From an uncultured Granulosicoccaceae bacterium (lineage in GTDB: Bacteria > Pseudomonadota > Gammaproteobacteria > Granulosicoccales > Granulosicoccaceae): a stretch of DNA of 43,481 nucleotides. Made by a program: the position numbers and the translations under genes. The notes below the pieces were generated by a model. The model did no database searches and was not told where the DNA came from. It saw only the letters and a list, made by a program, of their open reading frames with translations. The stretch covers positions 1-43,481 of the forward strand of contig CALLBO010000013.1 in assembly GCA_937998875.1 (NCBI GenBank). The letters are read 5' to 3'. Positions 33,805 through 43,151 of this stretch are shown here, piece by piece (within the stretch, counting starts at the first letter, position 1; the number at the start of each line of letters is the position of its first letter).

Positions 33805-34146
33805 TTAGCTGCCACCGGGGTTCAGTATATCGGTGAGCCACGTTGCATTGTCCGGCAGAATGTCCCGCACTATTGGTAGCATCAGTATCCAGTTGAGTAA
33901 CATTGCCAGCAGAGCAATCATGGACGCTGCAACAATAGCTGCCAGGAAGACTTTGAATATCAGCCAGACGAGTTGGAAAAAAGGGATATCCATATCAATG
34001 ATATTGACAAAGCCGACGTGGTCTTCGCCTTCGTCGTAGTGAGAGTCATAGTTGGGTGCATATCTGTCGTCGCCATAACGGCTATCGCGGTCATCACGGT
34101 CATAGCGAGATTGATCTGAACTACGCATGTCGTCGGAATTTCTCAT
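33805..34146 (-). CDS. Small membrane protein, DUF4282-like
   Basis: A 113-residue protein from ATG 34146, preceded by AGGGGG at good spacing; upstream in-frame codons look non-coding. The first 45 residues are hydrophilic and rich in Asp, Arg, Ser and Tyr (RSSDQSRYDRDDRDSRYGDDRY), followed by DMDIPFFQLVWLIFKVFLAAIVAASMIALLAMLLNWIL, one long or two short membrane segments. The pattern resembles DUF4282 proteins. Function unknown. Confidence 0.75.
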   Translation of the reverse strand: MRNSDDMRSSDQSRYDRDDRDSRYGDDRYAPNYDSHYDEGEDHVGFVNIIDMDIPFFQLVWLIFKVFLAAIVAASMIALLAMLLNWILMLPIVRDILPDNATWLTDILNPGGS

Positions 34147-34755
34147 GTTGGCCCCCTGTACGCTTACGCACATCCGGTGCGAGCGGAAATATGTAGTCGA
34201 GTTTCCAGCCGCGAAGTTTATCACGACGCCCGCGAAATTGGGTGCCGTAAAGTGAGTAGGAACGGCAGCTATTTTATGGATGGCAGAGTGGTTTGGAGCA
34301 CGATTGCGGTTAGTGCGCCAACTGATTTGCCGGCGCAGACTCTGCCAGCACTGCTGGCAGGTCGTGCAGGTAGAATTTCGCCATCAGGTAGAGGCGTTGT
34401 ACTTTTGCTTTCAAGGTATTCTCCGGTGCCCTGTGATGCATCTGTGGTGTAACATGAAACAATCAGGATTTGCGGGTGGTGTATTGGAGCCTGTGTTAAT
34501 CACCACCGGCTTATCTGGCTCTATGGTCTGGCTCTGTAGGGTAGATGTACGGGGCAGTGTTTTACGCAGCACCGGCCGCACTTTTTGGCCACGTCCCTGG
34601 AGCACAGACATAATTGTATCACTGAAATTTCTTCTTTGTATCTTGCAAATATAAACAAACGGGTCAAATAGATTATTAACAACCCCCCTCAAAATTCCGA
34701 TTCGGGAACTGCTGTCTTTGGCCGTTGGATTGTTCGCCACGCCAAACTAGTACTT
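34147..34755. other. 609-base gap with a perfect 19-base palindrome
   Basis: No convincing gene on either strand; the open frames here have no recognisable domain, good start or ribosome site. CTGCCAGCA-C-TGCTGGCAG at 34342-34360 is a perfect palindrome, about 200 bases upstream of the minus-strand membrane-protein gene and about 400 bases upstream of the exporter. A C6 run is at 34683-34688, just upstream of the problematic exporter start. Confidence 0.5.
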
Positions 34756-36990
34756 ATGTTGAGCTTCGCTCTGGCAATTCTTGCATCGGCAGGAATGTCC
34801 CGGCTTACCAGCAACCCCGATAACCGGGTTTTCTTCGGTCAGGATAATCCTGAGCTGCAAGCGCTTGAAGCACTCGAAAACACCTACACCAAAACTGACA
34901 ACGTCTTTATCGCAATGGAGCCGGTATCCGGCAACATCGCCTCTCCGGACTACCTGACGACCGTGCGCGAATTGACTGAGGCGGCCTGGCAGATTCCGCA
35001 CTCCAGTCGCGTTGATTCACTGTCGAATTTCCAGCACACACAGGCGGATGGTGATGACTTGCTGGTTGAGGATTTGATTCCCGCTGATATTGAATTGAAT
35101 CAGGCAATCGCAGAAAAAGCCATTGCAACAGCCCTGCAAAAAGAGTTTCTGGTAAATCGATTAATCGCAGCTGATGCAACGGTGACCGGTATCAATATCA
35201 CCATTCTTAAACCACCAGAGAATGCTGATGCGGTTTACGAGGTAGTGGATTACACGAATGCGTTGATCAGTGATTTCGAATCGCGCCATCCGGATATCAA
35301 CTTCTACCTGACAGGTGGTGCGCCGTTTGATGTGGCGTTTTCAGTATTGCCCAATAGCGAAGGTGCGGTACTGATACCGATTATGTTTGTACTGATCCTG
35401 TTGATTGTCGGTCTGGCGCTCAAAACAGTGTGGGCCACATTCGGAGTAATGTTGTTAATAGTTTTCTCGGTGACGGTCGCAATGGGGTTGGCCGGTTGGG
35501 CGGGTACCGTGCTTAATGCCGGAACCACCGGTGCTCCAATCATTATCCCGACACTATCAGTTGCGCACTGTGTTCACTTGCTCGTCACTGTCAGGCAGCG
35601 CATGGCGCAGGGTTGGGTGCAAAAAGACGCCATTGTTGAATCTTTGAGAGTGAATCTTACGCCGATATTTATAACCAGTGCCACAACGGCAATAGGTTTT
35701 CTGACACTCAACTTTTCAGATGCGCCGCCCTTCAGATTGCTTGGCAATATTGTCGCTACCGGGGTATTAGCCGGCTTTGTACTGTCCGTCACGATGTTGC
35801 CGGCCGTACTGTCACTCGTGAAAATAAAACCCGCTGGCCGTACTTCGATTCTGCGCAACTGGCTGTCAGCGCTCGGGCGCTTTGTAATTGCCAACAACAG
35901 AATGTTGCTGTGGGTTATGGGGGCGTTGGTGGTCGTGCTGTCGCTGGGTAGTTTCAAGATTAAACTGGATGATAATTTTTTAACCTATTTCAGTGAAAAA
36001 TTTGAGATCAGACGTGATACCGATTTTATTGAAAGCAGGCTAACCGGACTGAACGCCATTGAATGGTCACTACCAGCGGAAGAGGACGGTGGCATCAATG
36101 ATCCGGTCTATCTACAGCGCGTAGATAATTTTGTTGGCTGGCTCAAACAGCAGCCTCAGGTTACAAATGTAGGTGCAATCAGCACAACAATCAAAGATCT
36201 GAACAAGAGCATGAATGGTGACGACCCTGAGTATTTAGCTATACCGGAGTCACGTGAGCTCGCTGCCCAGTATTTACTGATGTATGAAATGTCTCTGCCC
36301 TATGGGCTCGATCTTAACAACACCATTGATGTCGCCAAGTCACAGAGCCGGGTAGTGGCTCTTGTGCAGAGTGCGTCATCAGCTGATCTGCGTGATCTTA
36401 ACGCTCGCGCTGAAAGCTGGCTGCGTGACAACGCCTCGCAGCAGTTTGCAAAAGGCAGTGGACTGTCGATGATCTTTGCCTATATTTCCGAGCGTAATAT
36501 CAATTCGATGTTGTTCGGGTCGCTGGTGGCGCTCGTGCTTATCTCGTTTATTCTTATTTTTGCGTTGCGCAGTTTCAAGATAGGTTTGATAAGCCTGCTG
36601 CCTAATCTGGTGCCGGCTGCAATGGCACTTGGGCTGTGGGGTTATGTTGTCGGGGTAGCGGGATTGTCCATTGCAGTAGTGGTTGCGGTCACGCTTGGCA
36701 TTGTGGTGGATGATACGGTGCACTTTCTGAGCAAATACCTGCGAGCCCGACGAGAGCAGGGATTGAACCCGGCACAGGCACTACAGGATACTTTTGAAAC
36801 AGTGGGTGTTGCTTTAACGGTTACTTCGTTTACTTTAGTGGTTGGGTTTATTGTCTTGTACTGGTCAGGCTTTAAAGTTAACTCGGAGATGGGAATTCTT
36901 ACAGCAATAACCATTGCGTTTGCATTGTTAGCCGACTTTCTGCTGCTGCCTCCGGTTTTGCTTGCGGCTGATCGTGAAGATAAGATTTAG
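34756..36990 (+). CDS. MMPL/RND superfamily exporter
   Basis: A 744-residue protein with the two-repeat layout of MMPL/RND carriers. Each half has one membrane segment, a large periplasmic domain (e.g. NPDNRVFFGQDNPELQALE; DNFLTYFSEKFEIRRDTDFIES) and five further segments. The catalytic-type motif in the second half is VTLGIVVDDTVHFLSKYLRARRE, with the paired Asp expected for proton use; the first half has TLSVAHCVHLLVTVRQRM. Such proteins move lipids, hopanoids or drugs. With the ATG at 34756 the first membrane segment is cut short: the upstream in-frame codons (GRWIVRHAKLVL) look like real family sequence, but no ATG, GTG or TTG precedes them after the in-frame TAG at 34669. The start may be an ATT near 34672. 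Confidence 0.88.
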   Translation: MLSFALAILASAGMSRLTSNPDNRVFFGQDNPELQALEALENTYTKTDNVFIAMEPVSGNIASPDYLTTVRELTEAAWQIPHSSRVDSLSNFQHTQADGDDLLVEDLIPADIELNQAIAEKAIATALQKEFLVNRLIAADATVTGINITILKPPENADAVYEVVDYTNALISDFESRHPDINFYLTGGAPFDVAFSVLPNSEGAVLIPIMFVLILLIVGLALKTVWATFGVMLLIVFSVTVAMGLAGWAGTVLNAGTTGAPIIIPTLSVAHCVHLLVTVRQRMAQGWVQKDAIVESLRVNLTPIFITSATTAIGFLTLNFSDAPPFRLLGNIVATGVLAGFVLSVTMLPAVLSLVKIKPAGRTSILRNWLSALGRFVIANNRMLLWVMGALVVVLSLGSFKIKLDDNFLTYFSEKFEIRRDTDFIESRLTGLNAIEWSLPAEEDGGINDPVYLQRVDNFVGWLKQQPQVTNVGAISTTIKDLNKSMNGDDPEYLAIPESRELAAQYLLMYEMSLPYGLDLNNTIDVAKSQSRVVALVQSASSADLRDLNARAESWLRDNASQQFAKGSGLSMIFAYISERNINSMLFGSLVALVLISFILIFALRSFKIGLISLLPNLVPAAMALGLWGYVVGVAGLSIAVVVAVTLGIVVDDTVHFLSKYLRARREQGLNPAQALQDTFETVGVALTVTSFTLVVGFIVLYWSGFKVNSEMGILTAITIAFALLADFLLLPPVLLAADREDKI

Positions 36991-37057
36991 TTGTAGACAT
37001 TCGCCAACCGACTAAGTGGCTATTGTGGGTGGACGTTTCGGCGTAGAGTATTGTTAA

Positions 37058-37930
37058 ATGCAGTCATCACTGATTAACAACGGACGTGACCTGCATTTGC
37101 ATCATGGCCCGATTGATCTGATCATCAGTGCTAGTGGCGCAAGTCGTTCAATAACGCGCGCCTTTGAGGTAGCGGAAGATAGATTTTCGACGGTCCTCGA
37201 TGGACTTGTTGCCGAGCTTGATATTTTGCGCCAGCCCGTGGCATATAAGTGCAATGTATCCGATCCGGTAGCGCGCAGGATGTGGCAGGCGACGTCACGC
37301 CATGCAAATGATAGTTTTATAACGCCAATGGCGGCTGTGGCGGGATCTGTTGCGGATGAAGTGTTGTCTGTAATTACCCGACACGCTAACGGCCTGACAA
37401 AAGTCAGCGTTAACAATGGTGGTGACATTGCACTGTGGCTGGCCGAAGGCGAAAGCTCTACCGTCGGTGTTGCAGATCCGCAGAGTGGAGATATTCTGGC
37501 ACGTGCAGTTATTGCATCACATGATGCTATCGCCGGTATTGCTACCAGTGGTCGAACCGGGCGCAGTTTAAGCTGCGGAATCGCAGACTCTGTGACTGTT
37601 CTTGCCGCTAGCGCCGCAGCCGCTGATGCTGCTGCCACTTTAGTCGCTAATGCTGTGGATCTGCCAGATAACCCGAAAGTTAAGCGTGAACCCGCAATAG
37701 AGATTGATCCGAATACTGATCTGGGTAATCGTGCGGTGACGGTTGGTGTGCAGCATCTGACAGAAACGGAGTGCAGTACTGCCATCACGAGTGGTCTTTC
37801 ACTGGCAGAGCAATTTGTACAGGGCAACTATATTCGAGCGGCGTATCTGATTTTACAAGGTCGTTGTGTTACAACTGAATCGTTCGGCAAAATTATGCAC
37901 GCGAATATAGCAAACCAGCTAAAGGGATAA
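37058..37930 (+). CDS. UPF0280 family protein (ApbE-like)
   Basis: A 290-residue protein from ATG 37058. It matches UPF0280 in length and layout, with MAAVAGSVADEVLSVI, VSVNNGGDIALWLAEGE and AGIATSGRTGRSLSCGIADSVTVLAASAAAADAAATLVANAV. These resemble the FAD/flavin-handling ApbE fold (NNGGDI and ATSGRxGRS segments). No biochemical function is established for the family, as far as I know. It is followed six bases later by the AA_synth gene, a pairing I know from other proteobacteria. Confidence 0.88.
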   Translation: MQSSLINNGRDLHLHHGPIDLIISASGASRSITRAFEVAEDRFSTVLDGLVAELDILRQPVAYKCNVSDPVARRMWQATSRHANDSFITPMAAVAGSVADEVLSVITRHANGLTKVSVNNGGDIALWLAEGESSTVGVADPQSGDILARAVIASHDAIAGIATSGRTGRSLSCGIADSVTVLAASAAAADAAATLVANAVDLPDNPKVKREPAIEIDPNTDLGNRAVTVGVQHLTETECSTAITSGLSLAEQFVQGNYIRAAYLILQGRCVTTESFGKIMHANIANQLKG

Positions 37931-37936
37931 CTGCAA

Positions 37937-38521
37937 ATGCCTGAAGTTAAGATTAGAAAAATGGTGGTTAGTGTAGAGGAAACTTTTCATGAAGGGGGCC
38001 CGGTTGCACAAAAGCCGTTGTGTAGAGCGTCTTGTATTGCCGTGATTGAAAATCCTTACGCTGGCAGATACGAGGAGGAGATTGCCGGATTTATGGATGA
38101 TCTCAAACCACTTGGCGTCGAGATGGCTGGCAAACTGATTGAAGCGCTTGGTGGTAATCCCGACAACATAGAAGGTTATGGCAAAGGTGCCATTGTGGGA
38201 GAAGCCGGTGAGATTGAACACGGCGCCCTGTGGCATGTGCCAGGTGGCTACTCAATGCGTGAGCTGATAAAAGACAGCATGGCGATTGTCCCTTCTACGA
38301 AAAAAGTCGGCTCACCCGGTACCCGACTGGACGTACCATTGACCCACACCAACGCTTCCTATGTGAGGTCGCATTTTGACGCAATGGAAGTGGGGGTTAA
38401 CGATGCACCCAGAGCCAATGAACTGGCGCTGGTGTTAGTCATGTCTACCGGTGCCAGAGTACACAACCGCGCCGGCGGGCTGGTCGCGGCTGACATCAAG
38501 GGTGAAGACGGGCTTAGGTAG
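37937..38521 (+). CDS. Amino acid synthesis family protein (AA_synth, DUF1185)
   Basis: A 194-residue protein from ATG 37937. Its sequence fits the AA_synth family (PF06684) all along: RKMVVSVEETFHEGG, RASCIAVIENPYAGRYEEEI, YGKGAIVGEAGEIEHGALWHVPGG, TRLDVPLTHTNASYVRSHFD and LVMSTGARVHNRAGGL. The family has known structures but no agreed reaction. The six-base gap to UPF0280 points to one operon and a joint role, perhaps in a catabolic pathway. Confidence 0.88.
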   Translation: MPEVKIRKMVVSVEETFHEGGPVAQKPLCRASCIAVIENPYAGRYEEEIAGFMDDLKPLGVEMAGKLIEALGGNPDNIEGYGKGAIVGEAGEIEHGALWHVPGGYSMRELIKDSMAIVPSTKKVGSPGTRLDVPLTHTNASYVRSHFDAMEVGVNDAPRANELALVLVMSTGARVHNRAGGLVAADIKGEDGLR

Positions 38522-38579
38522 CAGGGGTTATCCCCGTCCGACTGTTGAGGGTATGCCGTGCTGCTACTGCAATTGAAAA

Positions 38580-38927
38580 CTATTTCTTCTTGTCATCCAT
38601 CATAGACTTTAAGTCTGCAAACGGGTTGTGTGTGGTAACAGCCGCCTGATCTTCACCATAGGTGATTTGTTCTACAAATCGCTGGTGTTCATTGTCGTGG
38701 CAGAAAACGCATAGTAACTCCCAGTTACTACCGTCCTCCGGATTATGGTCATGGTTGTGATCGCGATGGTGTACGGTGAGTTCACGTACATTGTTGTTAT
38801 CGAACTCTCGCATACAGCGACCGCATACCCATGGGTACATTTTCAGCGCACGCTGCCGGTAGCCATCTTCGCGCTTGGCGTAGTCTGCCCGGGCAGAGGC
38901 AACAAGTTTATCGAGGTTGTCTGACAT
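38580..38927 (-). CDS. yajD: YajD-like HNH nuclease family protein
   Basis: A 115-residue protein from ATG 38927, with CGGAG nine bases upstream. It holds a zinc-bound HNH module: CGRC with RELTVHHRDHNHDHNPEDGSNWELLCVFCHDNEH, giving CxxC...HH...N...CxxC/H. This is the YajD layout. DNA cleavage is inferred from the fold; its cell role is unknown. Confidence 0.88.
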   Translation of the reverse strand: MSDNLDKLVASARADYAKREDGYRQRALKMYPWVCGRCMREFDNNNVRELTVHHRDHNHDHNPEDGSNWELLCVFCHDNEHQRFVEQITYGEDQAAVTTHNPFADLKSMMDDKKK

Positions 38928-39042
38928 CAGAACAGCTCCGTTTTTCCTGCCTTGAACCAGTTGTACCACAGTGTGCCTCGTAATGTGGTAATCAAGCACG
39001 AGTTACTTACTACCATGCCAGTGACCCAGTGCGATCGATACT

Positions 39043-39483
39043 TTAAGCGGTAGTTACATAGCGTAATATCTCAACCACTTGCTCAGGGGTTTGTGCCCAG
39101 CCCATTGCGGCAGAATCTACCTCTTTAAGCGGGTGGATAATATCAGCATCGTGTAGCGTGATATAAGGCTTGCCGAGCGCTGCCAGCTGTCCTGCATCAA
39201 AAGCTGCATTCCACTGTTTGTACTTTTCGCCGAAGCGAACCACCGCAATGTCGCATTTTGCAATCAGGTTTCTGGTGCGAATGCCATTGACCTTGGATGA
39301 TTTGTGATCGCGCCAGAATCCTTCAGTCTCAGCCCCCAGAACATCTCCCGCCGCATCACTGGCTTCGTGATCCGTTACCGCAGAGCAGAAAGTCAATGGC
39401 AGGTTCAATTTGTTGCAACCTTCAGCGATTTGCTGTCGCCAGTCAGTATGTATTTCTCCAGAGAGATATACGCTCCAGGTCAT
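39043..39483 (-). CDS. YtoQ family protein
   Basis: A 147-residue protein from ATG 39483, with CGGAG close upstream. MTWSVYLSGEIHTDWRQQI and ITLHDADIIHPLKEVDSAAMGWAQTPEQVVEILRYV match YtoQ. The fold is related to nucleoside 2-deoxyribosyltransferase-like proteins (SGEIH, then NLIAKCDIAVVRFGEKYKQWNAAFDAGQ). No function is known. It is divergent from the dehydratase gene at 39626. Confidence 0.88.
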   Translation of the reverse strand: MTWSVYLSGEIHTDWRQQIAEGCNKLNLPLTFCSAVTDHEASDAAGDVLGAETEGFWRDHKSSKVNGIRTRNLIAKCDIAVVRFGEKYKQWNAAFDAGQLAALGKPYITLHDADIIHPLKEVDSAAMGWAQTPEQVVEILRYVTTA

Positions 39484-39625
39484 GGTGGTGCTCCGGTAAG
39501 TGCTGAATATTTTGTGCAATGGCGTTATTTTAGGTTGCCCGACAATAAATTGATAGCGTCGGTTCGACGGCAGCGTTTGATCGCGGTTAAACTGGACACC
39601 ACGGTTAATTGGCAGGCCAGGCCCC

Positions 39626-41356
39626 ATGAAAAAAGACCCGAAAACATTTAGAAGCTACCGTTGGCTCGGTGAGGATGATTTGAGGTCATCAAGCCATCGT
39701 TCGCGATTCATGCAAATGGGTTACGGTGAAGATGACTGGGAGGGGCGACCAGTCATTGCAATAATCAATACCTGGTCTGATATTAATCAGTGTCACTCGC
39801 ACTTCAAGCACCGGATTGATGACATCAAACGTGGTGTTTTGCAAGCCGGAGGTATGCCGCTGGATCTGCCGGCAATCTCTTTATCCGAACCTATTGTTAA
39901 GCCATCGACCATGCTCTATCGGAATTTTCTTGCGATGGAAACCGAGGAGCTGCTGCGCAGTCATCCGGTTGACGGGGCTGTGCTGATGGGCGGGTGTGAC
40001 AAGACGACTCCGGCATTGCTAATGGGTGCGATCAGTATGGATATCCCATCGATCTATGTGCCGGCAGGACCGATGCTTCGAGGTCACTGGAAGGGTAAGA
40101 CACTCGGCTCCGGTTCTGATTCATGGAAGTACTGGGATGATCTGCGTGCCGGTGAAATTGACCGGCAGGACTGGAATGAAGTCATGGGAGGCATTGCAAG
40201 ATCCTACGGTACCTGTATGACCATGGGTACGGCGGCAACGATGATGTCTATCGCAGATAGTATTGGTATGTGTCTCAATGGTGCGAGCTCTATACCAGCG
40301 GCAGACTCAAATCATATACGTATGTGCAGTGCTTCAGGCAGGCGCATCGTCGAAATGGTATGGGATGATTTTAAACCGTCAGATATCCTTAACGAAGACG
40401 CTTATCAAAATGGTGTGTCAGCGGCGATGGCAATGGGCTGCTCTACTAATGCCATTATTCACCTGATTGCGATGGCAAGAAGAAGCGGTGTCGATTTAAG
40501 TCTTGCAGATTTTGAGAAGAAGAGCAGAAGCATTCCGGTGATAGCCAATATACGACCGAGCGGTGATACCTATCTGATGGAAGACTTCTTTTATGCGGGT
40601 GGATTGCCAGCGATGCTATCCAGAATAGAGAAAGATTTACACACCGATTGCATAACCGTCTCTGGTAAAACCTGGGCCGAGGCGCTTGAACGGGCTGAGG
40701 TCTACAACGATGATGTGATCAGAAGCACTGATAATCCAATCTATGCGGAAGGTGCGCTGGCGGTGTTAAAGGGTTCGCTTGCGCCTGACGGTTGTGTGAT
40801 TAAGCCATCCGCATGCGAGCCTCGCTTGTTACAGCATAGCGGGCCTGCTTTGGTATTCGATGACTACGCTGAAATGAAAGCCAATATAGATGAAGATGAC
40901 CTCGACGTTGATGAAAACACCGTGCTTGTTCTGCGCAACGCTGGGCCCAAGGGTGGGCCGGGCATGCCAGAGTGGGGTATGTTACCTATTCCGAAGAAAC
41001 TGCTAAAAAAAGGTGTCCGCGATATGGTGCGTATTTCTGATGCCAGAATGAGTGGCACCAGCTATGGGGCCTGCATTCTTCATGTCGCACCGGAGTCCTA
41101 CATTGGCGGACCACTGGCACTGGTGAAGACGGGTGACATCATTGAGGTAGATGTTCCCGCCAGAACTATCAATCTTAAAGTCGAAGCGGCAGAACTAAAG
41201 CGGCGAAAGGCTGCATGGCAACCACCTTCACCGAGATATGAAAGAGGTTATGGCTGGATGTTTTCCAACCACATTTTACAAGCTGACAGCGGCTGTGATT
41301 TTGACTTTCTGGAAACATCACATGGCAAGCCGGTGGATGAGCCGTCTATTTTTTAG
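39626..41356 (+). CDS. IlvD/Edd family dehydratase (L-arabinonate dehydratase-like)
   Basis: A 576-residue Fe-S dehydratase. Cys ligands are visible in NTWSDINQCHSHF, LMGGCDKTTPALLMG and SYGTCMTMGTA. The C-terminal catalytic Ser is in DARMSGTSYGA, together with APESYIGGPLALVKTGDII. The end, PPSPRYERGYGWMFSNHILQADSGCDFDFL, is the signature of the sugar-acid branch (arabinonate, xylonate and galactonate-type dehydratases) rather than IlvD, so it should turn a sugar acid into a 2-keto-3-deoxy acid. The exact sugar is unknown. No other sugar pathway gene is adjacent. Confidence 0.9.
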   Translation: MKKDPKTFRSYRWLGEDDLRSSSHRSRFMQMGYGEDDWEGRPVIAIINTWSDINQCHSHFKHRIDDIKRGVLQAGGMPLDLPAISLSEPIVKPSTMLYRNFLAMETEELLRSHPVDGAVLMGGCDKTTPALLMGAISMDIPSIYVPAGPMLRGHWKGKTLGSGSDSWKYWDDLRAGEIDRQDWNEVMGGIARSYGTCMTMGTAATMMSIADSIGMCLNGASSIPAADSNHIRMCSASGRRIVEMVWDDFKPSDILNEDAYQNGVSAAMAMGCSTNAIIHLIAMARRSGVDLSLADFEKKSRSIPVIANIRPSGDTYLMEDFFYAGGLPAMLSRIEKDLHTDCITVSGKTWAEALERAEVYNDDVIRSTDNPIYAEGALAVLKGSLAPDGCVIKPSACEPRLLQHSGPALVFDDYAEMKANIDEDDLDVDENTVLVLRNAGPKGGPGMPEWGMLPIPKKLLKKGVRDMVRISDARMSGTSYGACILHVAPESYIGGPLALVKTGDIIEVDVPARTINLKVEAAELKRRKAAWQPPSPRYERGYGWMFSNHILQADSGCDFDFLETSHGKPVDEPSIF

Positions 41357-41735
41357 CGTAGCAGATCGTTATACCGGCCCGGTGTGATGTGGCGTGATAA
41401 TAAAGTCGATAACTTACAAATCAAGCTGGATGTGATTAGCAGCAGTCGGTGATGCGATAAGAATTCTACTTGGGCTGTCTGCCAATTCTGGTCTTTCGCC
41501 CTCGTTGAACACTGGTGGAAACTCGCTGATTCCTACTAAAAGCTGACGATTAGCTCACCTCCTCGTTTTATACACACGCCTGCATAACACCGACTAGCGA
41601 GCTCCGAAGTTAACGAATTTAAGCAAGCAGGGTCATAATCCGAAATGCTAATAATGTTTGCTTGTTGCTGTGGTAATTTCAAAATCAACGACAAGAATAG
41701 TTGCTATTGTAGGGAGACTTAGCGGGGTAGTGAAA
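41357..41735. other. Intergenic region before the phosphodiesterase gene
   Basis: About 380 bases with no convincing gene. I see no clear terminator after the dehydratase. The phosphodiesterase ribosome site is probably AGCGGGG near 41721-41727. In-frame TTG at 41658 would extend that gene by 26 residues of unlikely sequence. Confidence 0.4.
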
Positions 41736-42716
41736 GTGTTGCGTAAAGCCATGTTGTTTATTCTGGTGCTTGCTACGGCACTATGGTGCATTAACACATC
41801 AATTACGACATCCCCGTTAAGTGACAACAGTCAAGCTGCTCTGCTCGCTCACCGGGGTGTCCATCAACAATACGACCGTGACGATCTTGGCCGATTTGAA
41901 TGTACTGCTACACGTTGGTACGACACTGGTCATCTATATCTTGAGAATACGCTGACATCTATGCAGGCAGCATTTGAGCTGGGCGCAGACTTAGTCGAGA
42001 TCGATATACAGCGCACCGCCGATGATCAACTGGCTGTCTTCCATGATGGGACGATAGAGTGTCGTACTGAAGGATCGGGTGGAATAGGCGACCACACCTT
42101 GGCAGAGTTACAAACCTTGGATGTGGGATATGGCTACACCGCGGCAAATGGTCAACATCCGTTTCGTGGGCAAGGCGTAGGGCAGTTACCCTCGCTGCGA
42201 GAGGTGTTCAGTGCTTTCCCGGAACTTAAATTTCTAATTAATTTCAAATCTGGTCGGCGCTCAGATGGTGAATTATTTGCAAAATTGGTCGAACAAAATC
42301 CCCAGTGGCGACAAAACGTGTGGGCTGTGTACGGCGGCCACAAACCCAGCCAGGTCGCCTCAGAAAGAATCAGCGGACTTAAATCCTTCTCACGAGAAAC
42401 AATCAAAAGCTGTCTGCTCAACTACCTTGTTAAGGGTTGGAGCACGTACATACCGAAATCTTGTCGTAATACAATCGTGCTTCTACCGTTGAATGTTGCG
42501 CCTTTAATGTGGGGATGGCCCTATAAATTTGAAAATCGTATGCGGAAAGCTGGAAGCACCATAGTTCTGGTAGGCGCGATTAATAGAAGCAATTTAGGTG
42601 TTATCGGTATCGACTCAGAATCACAAGTCCAGAAAGTACCTGTTGGATTCTCCGGTCACATCTGGACAAACCGGATTGAGGTAATCGGCAGAAATACTGC
42701 GAATAAAGAAGAATAG
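41736..42716 (+). CDS. Glycerophosphodiester phosphodiesterase family protein, exported or anchored
   Basis: About 326 residues if GTG 41736 is the start (GCGGGG is eight bases upstream); GTG 41730 and TTG 41658 are alternatives. The N-terminus LRKAMLFILVLATALWCINTS is a signal or anchor segment. GDPD motifs: LLAHRGVHQQ (His-Arg-Gly), LYLENTLTSMQAAFELGADLVEIDIQRTADDQLAVFHDGTIECRTEG. The Glu/Asp/His catalytic set is present. The C-terminal half is less typical. It probably releases glycerol-3-phosphate from phospholipid head groups outside the inner membrane. Confidence 0.82.
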   Translation: MLRKAMLFILVLATALWCINTSITTSPLSDNSQAALLAHRGVHQQYDRDDLGRFECTATRWYDTGHLYLENTLTSMQAAFELGADLVEIDIQRTADDQLAVFHDGTIECRTEGSGGIGDHTLAELQTLDVGYGYTAANGQHPFRGQGVGQLPSLREVFSAFPELKFLINFKSGRRSDGELFAKLVEQNPQWRQNVWAVYGGHKPSQVASERISGLKSFSRETIKSCLLNYLVKGWSTYIPKSCRNTIVLLPLNVAPLMWGWPYKFENRMRKAGSTIVLVGAINRSNLGVIGIDSESQVQKVPVGFSGHIWTNRIEVIGRNTANKEE

Positions 42717-42757
42717 GTTTCACAATCCACTTGCTTTCAGCGCGTCTACATTGAGCT

Positions 42758-43039
42758 ATGCAGTCCGTTTTAAAAGACTTTCTTCACGACATTGTGTCGC
42801 TTAGAGTACTCTTGTCCAACATTCAAGCGGTAGATATGAAATCGATAGTCCGCTTTCGTTTTAAGCGTTTGTCTGTTGCCAGTATCCCTGTTTGTCCTGA
42901 TTGGGCACTCAAGCGAATATTGCGAGCAGTTAGTGATCTTGGCTTTTGTTTGGGCGACTACGATAGATCCCGAACGATCGCTGTCCGTCCAATGGCTGCC
43001 ATTCTCAACTTTGTAGCCTTCAGATATTTATTAAAATAG
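42758..43039 (+). CDS. Possible small hypothetical protein
   Basis: A 93-residue open frame from ATG 42758, 41 bases after the phosphodiesterase gene. It is basic, with no signal, repeat or motif that I recognise, and no good ribosome site. It is listed because it fills an otherwise empty 435-base stretch; it may be spurious. Confidence 0.25.
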   Translation: MQSVLKDFLHDIVSLRVLLSNIQAVDMKSIVRFRFKRLSVASIPVCPDWALKRILRAVSDLGFCLGDYDRSRTIAVRPMAAILNFVAFRYLLK

Positions 43040-43151
43040 AACAAAAGAAAAGTCGGTTGATTATTTTGTTTAGTGTGTCGCAAGCTGGTTTAAAGAAAAA
43101 CTGCTAACAGCCGAGATCGACTGATGTGACACGTCCGCCTACGAGGAATTA

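Noticed and set aside
34280..34740. Overlapping open frames on both strands in the gap before the exporter
   Set aside because: They lack ribosome sites and domains, and the two strands mirror each other, as chance frames do.
41583..41615. A possible integron attC site (CATAAC ... GTTAACG)
   Set aside because: It spans only about 33 bases, lacks the inner L boxes, and there is no integrase or cassette array.
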